Shown: positions 43,754-52,173 of the stretch, in pieces
How positions within the stretch are numbered: position 1 is the first letter of the stretch
Layout: each line of letters starts with the position of its first letter
Source of the DNA: RGIG2134 sp964461115
GTDB taxonomy: Bacteria > Cyanobacteriota > Vampirovibrionia > Gastranaerophilales > Gastranaerophilaceae
DNA: 64,000 nucleotides
Assembly (NCBI GenBank): GCA_964461115.1
Contig: CAYWSX010000003.1
Location: 199,497 to 263,496 of the forward strand
Direction: 5' to 3'
Notes under the pieces: model-generated
What the model saw: the letters and a program-made list of their open reading frames with translations, nothing else
Told to the model about the DNA's origin: nothing
The model's database searches: none
Made by a program: the position numbers and the translations under genes

Positions 43754-44284
43754 ATGGCAATAAGTGCAATCATGTCGTATACGACGGCCTATCCTCAGGT
43801 AGATCTCGAATACGAAGAAATTAAAAAGAAGTTATACGCTCTGGGGCTGATTCCGTCAGGCTCTAAAAGTGCTGACAAAACAAAACTGATTGGCGCCGAA
43901 AAAGAAAGAGAGCTCGAAAAAGCTCAGGCGGCAAGCCAATCTCAAAAAGCCAATTCAGCCTCAGGCACAAACGGTGCAAGCCAAGCCCAACAAGAAGAGT
44001 TTTCTCAAATATTAACTTATCTCGGCATAATTGCTTCCGACAAGCCTGATTATGACTACAAACAAGCTGTGAAAAAAATTGACAGCTACATACAAAATGC
44101 GACGGATCCTTCTGAACGAAAATACTACCTAACAATGAAACGCAGTCTAGATACGGCCATTATGGCGATGGGGTACACAACACAGGCGCTTTCTGCCGGC
44201 AACATGACAGGTGCAACCGCTCTCGGCGATATGAACAAACAAATGCTGGTCTCAAGCGGCGGTTTCAGTTCATCGGGAAAATAG
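43754..44284 (+). CDS. Unknown helical protein with MAISAI start (176 aa)
   Basis: N-terminus MAISAIMSYTTAYPQ resembles the start of the 34216 protein (MAISAISP) but lacks the F-x-G motif. The protein is Ala/Gln/Ser-rich with a low-complexity stretch (KAQAASQSQKANSASGTNG) and helical ends. No domain recognised. GGCAGG site. A strong terminator follows. Confidence 0.6.
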   Translation: MAISAIMSYTTAYPQVDLEYEEIKKKLYALGLIPSGSKSADKTKLIGAEKERELEKAQAASQSQKANSASGTNGASQAQQEEFSQILTYLGIIASDKPDYDYKQAVKKIDSYIQNATDPSERKYYLTMKRSLDTAIMAMGYTTQALSAGNMTGATALGDMNKQMLVSSGGFSSSGK

Positions 44285-44293
44285 TTATATAGC

Positions 44294-44323
44294 AAAAGCG
44301 CGGAGTTTCCCCCGCGCTTTTTT
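44294..44323. terminator. Bidirectional terminator between 43754 gene and hydA
   Basis: Stem AAAAGCGCGG / CCGCGCTTTT with T run. Confidence 0.9.
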
Positions 44324-44344
44324 ATTTAGTGTGCAGAAAAATTA

Positions 44345-46102
44345 TTATTTCAAATCCTTATAAGAATTTATGAATTGGTTTTTGTAATGCGTATGAAGCA
44401 TTTCGTGCGCCTTATGGGAATTCGGTTTTTCAAAGAATTCCGCATATAGTTTTTTGATATCAGGGTTGTCGTGAGATTTTCTGTATTTCAACTCTGTATC
44501 TTCCTTGTAAAGCCCTGCTGCGCGCTGTTCTTTAATAGCCGAGCTGTCACAACTTCTGGGCTGCCCGCCGCCATTGATACACCCGCCCGGGCAAGCCATT
44601 ACTTCGAGCATATGAAAGTCTGCTTTGCCTTCTTGAAGCTCTTTGAGCGATTTTTCAGCTTCTTTTAAAGTAGAAACAACTCTGACTTTTACTTTTGTTC
44701 CTTTGATATCGATTTCAGCATCTTTCGTGCGGGAAGTTTCATCCACACCGCGGAGAGGTTTAAAGTCGAGCGATTGAAGCGTTTCACCTGTCGCAAATTC
44801 ATAAGCCGTACGAACAGCCGCCTCAGCCACACCGCCAGAAGCTCCGAAAATCGTTCCTGCGCCCGAGTATTGTCCAAACGGCGAATCGTTTTCTTCCGGC
44901 TCAAGCTCCGCAAGGTTCAAGCCCGCGCTTTTAATCATTCGCGCCATTTCCTGCGTTGTCAAAACGTAATCTGTTTCAGGACGTCCGTTTTTGATAAGCG
45001 GTGCGCGTCTTGCCTCAACCTTTTTAGCGGTACAAGGCATAATCGAAACAACATATAAATTTTCAGACGTAAATCCTTCAAAATATTTCGGTACAAGCTC
45101 TTTCAATACAGGTGAAAGCATACCTTGAGGCGATTTACAGCTTGAAAGGTGATTTAACAATTCAGGGTGCTGAGTTTCCATATATCTAATCCATGCAGGA
45201 CAGCAAGATGTAAACAGCGGAAGGTTTTCGCCCTTAGAAACGCGCTCCAAAAATTCGGAAGCCTCTTCCATAATCGTCAAATCAGCCGCAAAATTTGTGT
45301 CAAACACTAAATCAAAGCCGATTTTGCGAAGAGCCGCGTTCAATTTCCCGATAACATTTTCACCGGGCTTCAAACCAAACTCTTCACCCAAAGCAACCCT
45401 TACAGAAGGTGCCATTTGAGCCACGACCTTCTTTTGAGGGTCTGTTATAAGCGACCAAACTTTTTCAATATCAGATTTGATTGTCAAAGCGCCTGTCGGA
45501 CAAACTGCCTGGCACTGACCGCAGAAAACGCAATCTACACTTGACAAATGTCTGCCGGACATAGGTTGTACTAATGTTTTAGAGCCTCTGTTTGCAAATC
45601 CGAGAACACTGTGCCCCTGAAATTCAGTACAAGCTCTAACACAGGCCCCGCAAAGGATACATTTGTTAGGGTCGCGCACAAGTGACGGATTTGAGTCATC
45701 AATCGGCAGATACTCCTGCTCTTTTTTCTCTGCAAATCTGATTTTTGTCACGCCATATTCTTCGGCATATTTTTGCAGGTCGCACTTGCCTGATTTTTCG
45801 CAGGTTGTACATTCTCTGTCGTGGTTCGCCAAAAGAAGTTCAAGAACGATTTTTCTTACTCGTCTTGTTTTTTCACTGTTTGTCTGTATCTTCAAACCTG
45901 GCTCGGGCGGCATTGTGCATGATGATTGAATTCCGCGCCCTTCAATTTCCACAACGCACATTCTGCAAGCCCCAAACTGTGTTAAATCAGGTCTGTAACA
46001 GAACGTAGGAACATTGAAGCCGTTTTTTCTGATAACTTCAAGCAAGTTCGGCTCATCCGTATATGTGCATTCTTTGCCGTTTATAAATAATGTATTTGTC
46101 AT
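44345..46102 (-). CDS. hydA: [FeFe]-hydrogenase catalytic subunit HydA (bifurcating-type)
   Basis: 585 aa. An N-terminal NuoG-like [2Fe-2S] domain (C35, C46, C49, C62 in TFCYRPDL, FGACRMCVVE, SSCTMP), a Cys/His cluster (NHDRECTTCEKSGKCD), two [4Fe-4S] clusters (CILCGACVRAC and CVFCGQCQAVC), then the H-domain. H-cluster loops are intact: L1 TSCCPAW (C300, C301), L2 IMPCTAKKVEA (C357) and L3 MACPGGCINGGGQP (C503, C507). C300 is the proton-relay cysteine, so catalysis is expected. The C-terminal small-subunit segment is included. With HydB and HydC it likely couples NADH and reduced ferredoxin to H2 (group A3). AAAGGA site. Confidence 0.97.
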   Translation of the reverse strand: MTNTLFINGKECTYTDEPNLLEVIRKNGFNVPTFCYRPDLTQFGACRMCVVEIEGRGIQSSCTMPPEPGLKIQTNSEKTRRVRKIVLELLLANHDRECTTCEKSGKCDLQKYAEEYGVTKIRFAEKKEQEYLPIDDSNPSLVRDPNKCILCGACVRACTEFQGHSVLGFANRGSKTLVQPMSGRHLSSVDCVFCGQCQAVCPTGALTIKSDIEKVWSLITDPQKKVVAQMAPSVRVALGEEFGLKPGENVIGKLNAALRKIGFDLVFDTNFAADLTIMEEASEFLERVSKGENLPLFTSCCPAWIRYMETQHPELLNHLSSCKSPQGMLSPVLKELVPKYFEGFTSENLYVVSIMPCTAKKVEARRAPLIKNGRPETDYVLTTQEMARMIKSAGLNLAELEPEENDSPFGQYSGAGTIFGASGGVAEAAVRTAYEFATGETLQSLDFKPLRGVDETSRTKDAEIDIKGTKVKVRVVSTLKEAEKSLKELQEGKADFHMLEVMACPGGCINGGGQPRSCDSSAIKEQRAAGLYKEDTELKYRKSHDNPDIKKLYAEFFEKPNSHKAHEMLHTHYKNQFINSYKDLK

Positions 46103-46115
46103 ATTAAAATCCTTT

Positions 46116-47972
46116 CTACGCTTGTTTTATCGCTTTGAATGGGCAGGAATCCAAACAAGCACCGCATTTAATACACTTTGACTGCTCAATTACGTGCGGC
46201 TGCTTGACTGTGCCGACGATAGCACCGACAGGACAGACTCTCGCACATTTTGTACAGCCTTTACATGCTTCTTCTTCAATTATGATTGTTTTTAACGCAC
46301 TACAAACGCCCGCAGGACACCTTTTTTCTTTAATGTGCGCTATATATTCGTCTTTGAAGTATTTCAATGTTGACAAAACAGGGTTTGGTGCAGTTTTTCC
46401 GAGCCCGCATAAAGAACCCTCTTTAACCGCAAGAGCAAGCTCTTCAATCGTATCCAAATCCTTCATTTCACCTTGCCCGCGAACGATTTTTTCCAAAATC
46501 TTGAGCATATTTTTTGTACCTTCACGACACGGAACGCATTTTCCGCAGCTTTCGTTCTGCGTAAAATTCATGAAGAAACGCGCAACTTCAACAATACAGG
46601 TGTCTTCGTTCATAACAACAAGACCGCCTGAGCCGACCATTGCACCAGCTTTTATCAGATTATCATAATCCATTTCTAAGTCCAGGTGTTCTTCTGTCAA
46701 ACAGCCGCCCGACGGGCCGCCGATTTGAACTGCTTTAAATTTTTTGCCGTTTCTGATACCACCGCCGATTTCGAAAACGATTTCGCGAAGCGTTGTACCC
46801 ATAGGGACTTCAATAAGCCCTGTATTGTTAACTTCACCCGTAAGAGCGAAAGTTTTTGTACCTTTTGATTTTTCTGTACCGAACGAACTAAACCAGTCCG
46901 CGCCGTTTAAGATTATCACAGGAACGTTTGCAAGCGTTTCCACGTTATTAATCAAAGTCGGACGCCCGAAAAGACCTTTGTTCGCAGGAAACGGCGGTTT
47001 TGGTCTCGGCATACCGCGTTCACCCTCGATAGAAGCGATTAGAGCTGTTTCTTCACCGCAAACAAACGCTCCTGCGCCTTCTTTGATATGTATTTCAAAG
47101 TTGAAATCAGTACCCATAATATTTTTCCCGAGGTAGCCTTTTTCTTCCGCCTGAGCAATTGCAATTCTTAAACGCTTGATTGCAAGCGGGTATTCGGCAC
47201 GAACATAGATGTATGCCTCGTCCGCTCCAATTGCGTAACCTGCAATAGCCATACCTTCGAGAAGTTTATGAGGGTCGCCCTCCATAACGCTTCTGTCCAT
47301 AAACGCACCCGGGTCACCTTCGTCACCGTTGCAGACAACATAGGATTTTTCGCCTTTATTTGCCGCTGTAAATCGCCATTTTCTTCCTGTCGGGAAGCCT
47401 CCGCCGCCTCTTCCGCGCAAACCTGATTTTTCAATCTCGTCAACTACAGCGTCAGGATTTCCCTCTGCCAAAACCTTAGCAAGTGCCTCATAGCCCTGCA
47501 TTGCAATAGATTCCTCTATACATTCAGCGTTGATTTTTCCGCAATTTGCAAGAGAAGTTCTCGTTTGGCGGGAATAAAATTCGATATCTTCGTTTTTATG
47601 AACGTGTTCGTTTGTTTTTGGCGAAGTATAAAGCAGTCTTTCAACCGGCACACCGTTTTTGATATGACTGTCAACGATTTCCGCAACATCACCCTCTTTA
47701 ACTTTTACATAAGTAATGTCCAAATCAGGAATAATAACCAACACACCCTGTTCGCAAAAGCCGTGGCAGCCTGTCGGAACAATTGTCATTTTATCTTGCG
47801 ACGTTAAAATTGAAACATCCGCGCCAAGCTCTTGAAACTTTGCAATTACTTCGTTAGAGCCGTTTGCGATACAGCCTGTACCGTTACAAACCAAAACACG
47901 GAGCCCTTGAGCTTTTACAATTTCTTGCGCACGTTTTTGTTCTTCTTTTATATCAATATTCAATGTTTTCAT
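46116..47972 (-). CDS. hydB: Hydrogenase subunit HydB (NuoF-like NADH-binding, flavin/Fe-S)
   Basis: 618 aa. An N-terminal thioredoxin-like [2Fe-2S] domain (LVCNGTGCIANGS; GCHGFCEQG), then the NuoF core: GRGGGGFPTGRKW (NADH/FMN site), CNGDEGDPGAFMDR, and SCGKCVPCREGTKNML ([4Fe-4S]). Two ferredoxin clusters close the chain (CKGCTKCARVCPVGAI; CIKCGACLDSCPFKAI). This is the electron-bifurcating partner that binds NAD(H) and FMN. It lies between hydC and hydA with a 3-base gap to hydC. The GGAGG site is placed right at the hydC stop. Confidence 0.97.
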   Translation of the reverse strand: MKTLNIDIKEEQKRAQEIVKAQGLRVLVCNGTGCIANGSNEVIAKFQELGADVSILTSQDKMTIVPTGCHGFCEQGVLVIIPDLDITYVKVKEGDVAEIVDSHIKNGVPVERLLYTSPKTNEHVHKNEDIEFYSRQTRTSLANCGKINAECIEESIAMQGYEALAKVLAEGNPDAVVDEIEKSGLRGRGGGGFPTGRKWRFTAANKGEKSYVVCNGDEGDPGAFMDRSVMEGDPHKLLEGMAIAGYAIGADEAYIYVRAEYPLAIKRLRIAIAQAEEKGYLGKNIMGTDFNFEIHIKEGAGAFVCGEETALIASIEGERGMPRPKPPFPANKGLFGRPTLINNVETLANVPVIILNGADWFSSFGTEKSKGTKTFALTGEVNNTGLIEVPMGTTLREIVFEIGGGIRNGKKFKAVQIGGPSGGCLTEEHLDLEMDYDNLIKAGAMVGSGGLVVMNEDTCIVEVARFFMNFTQNESCGKCVPCREGTKNMLKILEKIVRGQGEMKDLDTIEELALAVKEGSLCGLGKTAPNPVLSTLKYFKDEYIAHIKEKRCPAGVCSALKTIIIEEEACKGCTKCARVCPVGAIVGTVKQPHVIEQSKCIKCGACLDSCPFKAIKQA

Positions 47973-47975
47973 CGT

Positions 47976-48485
47976 TTAGCCCTCCGCGCCTTCTTTTTCT
48001 TCTGCAAGAATAGTGTCGATAATGATTTTCATAGCGTCAGTTGTCATTTGAGGGTAAACTTTTTCGTTAATAACCACAACAGGCGCAAGACCGCACGCAC
48101 CAAGGCAGCTTACCGTCTCAACCGTAAACAATCCGTCTTTTGATGTGAAAACGCCTTCTTCCAAACCGAAACGCTGAGTCAGAGATATATAAACAGGCAT
48201 TGAGCCCCTAACGTGACAAGCTGTACCGTCACAGACTTTTACAACGTATTTGCCTTTAGGCTGGAGTGAAAACTGTGCGTAAAAAGTCGCTACGCCATAA
48301 ACTGTCGCAGGCGAAAGCCCTTCAATCTTCGTACCAATATAGGTCATGATGTCTTCAGGGAGATATCTGAATTCTTCTTGGATTTTTTGCAAAACAGCAA
48401 TCAAATTAGCTTTTTTGGCACCATAAGAGTCAATGATATCGTCGACCTTTTTCCATTCAATCGCATCACGGGTTGATGTGGTCAT
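47976..48485 (-). CDS. hydC: Hydrogenase subunit HydC (NuoE-like [2Fe-2S])
   Basis: 169 aa from the ATG at 48485, which has AAAGGAG at good spacing; earlier in-frame codons to 48521 would add an unsupported extension. Thioredoxin-like [2Fe-2S] protein with CDGTACHVRGS and VSCLGACGLAPVVVIN as the four cluster cysteines; helix pair LIAVLQKIQEEFRYLPED at the N-terminus. First gene of the hydCBA operon, divergent from the sensor-hydrogenase operon. Confidence 0.95.
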   Translation of the reverse strand: MTTSTRDAIEWKKVDDIIDSYGAKKANLIAVLQKIQEEFRYLPEDIMTYIGTKIEGLSPATVYGVATFYAQFSLQPKGKYVVKVCDGTACHVRGSMPVYISLTQRFGLEEGVFTSKDGLFTVETVSCLGACGLAPVVVINEKVYPQMTTDAMKIIIDTILAEEKEGAEG

Positions 48486-48620
48486 GAAACTCTCCTTTTT
48501 CATATTCAAATGTAATAACACGAAACTATAATAAAGATTATTACACGCAAAACGCTATAAATCAAACAGTTTTTTGAAATTTATAATAAATATTTAATAC
48601 AAGTAAATATAAAGACTTTG

Positions 48621-48679
48621 TGCAAACCATGGAAATTTATTTTACTTTTTACTATCATTAATTTAAAAATTGCAAACCA
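48621..48679. promoter_or_regulatory. Paired TGCAAACCA direct repeats between the two hydrogenase operons
   Basis: Identical 9-mers at 48621-48629 and 48671-48679, exactly 50 bases apart, in the intergenic region between divergent hydC and the sensor operon. The second lies about 30 bases before the -35 of the sensor operon. Candidate operators for an unknown regulator. Confidence 0.4.
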
Positions 48680-48708
48680 GGTAAGTATGAAAAAAAATAT
48701 TTTCAATA

Positions 48709-48737
48709 TTGCTTTTAAAACCTTTATCTCCTATACT
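48709..48737 (+). promoter_or_regulatory. Promoter of the sensory hydrogenase operon
   Basis: TTGCTT, 17-base spacer, TATACT. The -10 ends 25 bases before the chosen ATG (48763). Confidence 0.65.
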
Positions 48738-48762
48738 GTTGGTAACGATAATAGGATTGAGT

Positions 48763-49008
48763 ATGAGCAAAGAAATTAATATTACGGTCTGCTTGGGAAG
48801 TTCGTGTTTTGCGCGGGGAAATGAAGACCACTTAAATTTTATTGAAGATTACGTCAACATGCACAACCTTGACGCAAAAATTGACCTTTCGGGCTCACGC
48901 TGCGAAGGCAAATGCGCTGAAGGTCCAAATATAATCATAAACGGAACTCTGTATACCCAAATGACGTCCGTAAAACTAAAGGAAATACTTGATAAAATAA
49001 GAGGTTAA
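48763..49008 (+). CDS. Small thioredoxin-like [2Fe-2S] ferredoxin
   Basis: 81 aa from ATG 48763; the longer frame would start inside the promoter at 48709, so it is rejected. Pattern CLGSSCFARG (C10, C15) and SRCEGKCAEGP gives the CxxxxC...CxxxC ligands of NuoE/HydC-type [2Fe-2S] proteins. It probably shuttles electrons to or from the sensory hydrogenase that starts one base after its stop. Confidence 0.88.
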   Translation: MSKEINITVCLGSSCFARGNEDHLNFIEDYVNMHNLDAKIDLSGSRCEGKCAEGPNIIINGTLYTQMTSVKLKEILDKIRG

Positions 49009-49009
49009 A

Positions 49010-50725
49010 ATGGACAAACTGTATCCTGTCTACACCTTAAACAACGAATGCCACGACTGCTACAAGTGCGTTCGCGAATGCCACGTAAAAGCAATAAGCA
49101 TTCAAGACGGACACGCGTCCGTTCTGCCTGAAAAGTGTATTGCTTGCGGAAGCTGCGTAAAAGCCTGCCCTAGCAACGCAAAACGTGTGCGCAACGATAT
49201 TGAAAAGGTGAAAAATCTGTTCCGTGCGAAAAAAGAAGTTTATGTTTCTCTCGCACCAAGCTGGGCAGGAATTTTCGAACACAGCCCTGCAAAAATGATT
49301 TCTATCCTCAAAAAACTCGGATTTTCTCATGTCAGCGAAACAGCTCTCGGCGCACAAGAAGTTTCCATTGAAACTGCTAAAATTATGGCAAAAGCAGACA
49401 AAGGTTTGTTCATTTCAAGCGCTTGCCCGGTGATTGTAGACTACATAAGATATTATAACAAGAAATTCCTTGAGACTATCGTTCCTATCGCCTCTCCTGC
49501 CTTAACTCACGCCAAAATGCTTAAAGAAATATACGGAGATCAAATTGCTGTCGTTTTCGTCGGGCCGTGCATTGCAAAAAAGAACGAATCTGACCACCAT
49601 CAGGAACTTATTGACGCCTCAATTACTTTCGAGGAATTAAAATTATGGGTTGCTGAGGAATTTATTTCAACCCAAGACATGGAATACAATCCGAGCGAAA
49701 AATTTGTGCCTGAAAATGCTTTTGAAGGCTCATTGTACGCTGTCGAAGGCGGAATGAACGAAACAATAAAAAAAGGCGGCATTGCAAACGATGTTCAGCT
49801 TTTAAACATAAGCTCGATAGAAAATTTGGAAAAAGCATTGAGCGGGCTTGACCCAAGCACTATTAACCGCAAAATTTTCATAGAAGCCCTTGCCTGCAAC
49901 GGAGGATGCCTTGCAGGACCTTGCAGTTCGACCAAAAAATCAGAACTTCTAAGGGTTTCGGACACTCTTTCAAGAATCCAAGAAAGAGAAGCAATCCCGA
50001 CAGAACCAAAAACGGTTGTCGAGCTTGAATATAAGTCCAAAAAAATCGAAAAACCCGAATACAGTTACGAAAATATTCTCGGCGCGCTGAAAAAAATCGG
50101 CAAACACTCGGAGGAAGATGAACTGAACTGCGGCGGCTGCGGATACAATACCTGCCGCGAACTTGCAAGCGCCCTATTGTCGGGAGAAGCGGAACCTTCA
50201 ATGTGCGTTTCTTATATGAGAAAAATTGCGATGAGAAAAGCCGCGGCAATGCTCAGATGTATGCCTTCTGCTATCGTAATGGTGGATAGCGATTTAAAAA
50301 TTGTTGAATCAAATGAAGCATTCATGAGGATGTTCTGCGGAGAGATGTTCGAAGTCTTTAACGAGCGTCCGGAAGGTGTAAACGGAGCCTGCATAGACAG
50401 AATTATTGATTTTGCGGACTTCTTCAAACAAACACTCAAAGACGCAAAAGATGTTCACCGCGAAAGATACCCTGTTAATAATAAATTATACGATATAACA
50501 ACTTTCTCAATTGAAAAGAATGAACTTGTCGGAGCAATCATCACAGATGTGACGCAAACAGAGCTCGGACGTGAAAAAATCGCACAAAAAGCACAAGAAG
50601 TTATTACAAAAAACATTGCGACAGTACAAGAAATCGCGTGTCTCCTAGGCGAGCACATGGTAGAGACAGAGCTGCTTTTGAGTACTATCGCACAGGATTA
50701 TGACTACACCGAGGAAAAACAGTAA
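49010..50725 (+). CDS. Sensory-type [FeFe]-hydrogenase with PAS domain
   Basis: 571 aa. Two N-terminal [4Fe-4S] clusters (C14, C17, C20, C24; C43, C46, C49, C53), then a short H-domain. L1 is SSACPVIV, with Ala138 in place of the proton-relay Cys and C139 kept; L2 is VGPCIAKKNE (C187); L3 is ALACNGGCLAGP (C296, C300). Loss of that Cys with retention of the four cluster ligands is typical of H2-sensing hydrogenases (HydS, group C). Next comes an extra [4Fe-4S] motif (C374, C377, C382, C399), then a PAS-like domain (~415-525) and a helical end. The SpoIIE-type phosphatase gene follows with a 1-base overlap (TAATG), suggesting a phosphatase-linked output. Confidence 0.93.
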   Translation: MDKLYPVYTLNNECHDCYKCVRECHVKAISIQDGHASVLPEKCIACGSCVKACPSNAKRVRNDIEKVKNLFRAKKEVYVSLAPSWAGIFEHSPAKMISILKKLGFSHVSETALGAQEVSIETAKIMAKADKGLFISSACPVIVDYIRYYNKKFLETIVPIASPALTHAKMLKEIYGDQIAVVFVGPCIAKKNESDHHQELIDASITFEELKLWVAEEFISTQDMEYNPSEKFVPENAFEGSLYAVEGGMNETIKKGGIANDVQLLNISSIENLEKALSGLDPSTINRKIFIEALACNGGCLAGPCSSTKKSELLRVSDTLSRIQEREAIPTEPKTVVELEYKSKKIEKPEYSYENILGALKKIGKHSEEDELNCGGCGYNTCRELASALLSGEAEPSMCVSYMRKIAMRKAAAMLRCMPSAIVMVDSDLKIVESNEAFMRMFCGEMFEVFNERPEGVNGACIDRIIDFADFFKQTLKDAKDVHRERYPVNNKLYDITTFSIEKNELVGAIITDVTQTELGREKIAQKAQEVITKNIATVQEIACLLGEHMVETELLLSTIAQDYDYTEEKQ

Positions 50726-51888
50726 TGTTTATCGACATCCACTGCACCCAAGAAAAAAAACACAATCAAAACACTTACGGTGACTACTTTTTATCGAAAA
50801 GGTATCCGGAAAGCGGTGAATTGATTGCGGTTTTATCGGATGGACTCGGAAGCGGTGTCAAAGCAAACATTCTCGCATGTATGACCGCAACTATGCTTTT
50901 AAAATTCATTGAAGCGGGCAGAAGCATTAAAAAAACCTGCGAAGTCATTATGAACTCACTCCCTGTTTGCAAGGTTCGAAAAATAAGCTATTCAACATTT
51001 TCAGCTGCTGTCTGCAGCGATGAAGGAGAAGTAAAAATCGTCGAAGAGGGCAACCCGCAGTTCGTATACATCAGCGGCGGCAAAGTCATCGAGCCCGAAT
51101 TCACGGTAATCGACTCCGAAACATTCACAAATCGCCATATGCACGTCTACAAGCTTCAATTAAAACTCGGAGACAGAATTATATTTTGCTCTGACGGCGT
51201 AACACAGTCCGGGCTTGGCAACCCAAATTTAAAACTCGGTTTAAGAAGAGCCGGGCTTATTAAATTCCTGCTTTCAAAAATTGAAGAAAATCCTGAGGTT
51301 TCAAGCAACGATTTATCCAGATATGTTGTTAAAATGGCACAAAATACAGAAGTCGGACGTGAAGCAAAAGACGATATCTCCTGCTGTGTAATTCATTATC
51401 GTAACCCGCGAAAAGCGCTGATTTTTACGGGACCGCCGTATCATATGGATAAAGACCGCGCATATGCCTTGGAATTCCAAAAATCTGACGCAAAAAAAGC
51501 AATTTGCGGAGGAACAACAGCAAATCTCATATCAAGAGAACTAAATATTCCTGTAAGTTGCAACATCACAGGCAGTATAGGACGGCTTCCCGCTGTTTCA
51601 AAAATGGAAGGGGTTGACCTTGTGACCGAGGGTATATTAACATTAACTAGAACGGTCGAGTATTTGGAAAACGGATTTCGCGACAAAGAAAAAAACGCCG
51701 CGTATGAATTAATGGAATTTCTTATAAACAGTGATTGCATTGAGTTCATGGTTGGGGCAAAATTAAATCAGGCGCATTATGACCCGAGCTTGCCTATTGA
51801 GATTGAAATTCGCAAAACGATTATCAAAAAAATGGCGAAAATATTACAGGACAAATACTTTAAAAAAGTAGTAGTCCGTTACATATAA
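50725..51888 (+). CDS. SpoIIE-family PP2C serine/threonine phosphatase
   Basis: 387 aa. PP2C/SpoIIE metal-binding motifs: AVLSDGLGSGVKA (D39), IIFCSDGVTQSG and AKDDISCCVI. After the phosphatase domain (~1-230) is a ~150-residue C-terminal domain (RNPRKALIFTGPPYHMDKDRA, CGGTTANLISREL, GVDLVTEGILTLTRTVEYLE) I do not recognise; it may bind a ligand or partner. The usual targets of SpoIIE-type phosphatases are anti-anti-sigma factors or other phosphoproteins; none is in the window. Translational coupling to the PAS hydrogenase suggests the phosphatase is its output module. Confidence 0.88.
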   Translation: MFIDIHCTQEKKHNQNTYGDYFLSKRYPESGELIAVLSDGLGSGVKANILACMTATMLLKFIEAGRSIKKTCEVIMNSLPVCKVRKISYSTFSAAVCSDEGEVKIVEEGNPQFVYISGGKVIEPEFTVIDSETFTNRHMHVYKLQLKLGDRIIFCSDGVTQSGLGNPNLKLGLRRAGLIKFLLSKIEENPEVSSNDLSRYVVKMAQNTEVGREAKDDISCCVIHYRNPRKALIFTGPPYHMDKDRAYALEFQKSDAKKAICGGTTANLISRELNIPVSCNITGSIGRLPAVSKMEGVDLVTEGILTLTRTVEYLENGFRDKEKNAAYELMEFLINSDCIEFMVGAKLNQAHYDPSLPIEIEIRKTIIKKMAKILQDKYFKKVVVRYI

Positions 51889-51900
51889 GGAGCAACGAAT

Positions 51901-52173
51901 ATGGCACAAAAAACACCAAAATTCACAGTAAAAATCTGTATGGGCACTACATGCTTTGTTATGGGTGCATCAAACTTGCAGGAACTTATTGAATTAATTC
52001 CCGACAAATATGAAGGGGAGGTAGAGGTTCTGGGCGTTCCGTGCCTCGGTCTATGCTCCGAAGAGTCGCAATACAGCAGTGCCCCATACGTTAATGTAGG
52101 CGGAGAAGTTGTTCAAAGCGCGACTGTAGAAAACGTACTTGAGACAATTGAAAGAAAGTTGAAAAATGAATAA
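51901..52173 (+). CDS. Second small thioredoxin-like [2Fe-2S] ferredoxin
   Basis: 90 aa, CMGTTCFVMG (C13, C18) and VPCLGLCSEES giving CxxxxC...CxxxC. Similar to the 48763 product but diverged. TAAGGAG site. Overlaps the downstream hydrogenase gene by 8 bases (ATGAATAA), so it is probably that enzyme's electron-transfer partner. Confidence 0.88.
   Translation: MAQKTPKFTVKICMGTTCFVMGASNLQELIELIPDKYEGEVEVLGVPCLGLCSEESQYSSAPYVNVGGEVVQSATVENVLETIERKLKNE

Noticed and set aside
48709..48762. Longer start for the first small [2Fe-2S] protein
   Set aside because: It would begin inside the -35 element; the ATG at 48763 fits the family start.
49010..50725. Sensory hydrogenase read as a nonfunctional pseudogene because of the L1 change
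   Set aside because: The Ala substitution is typical of sensory enzymes and the four cluster ligands are intact.
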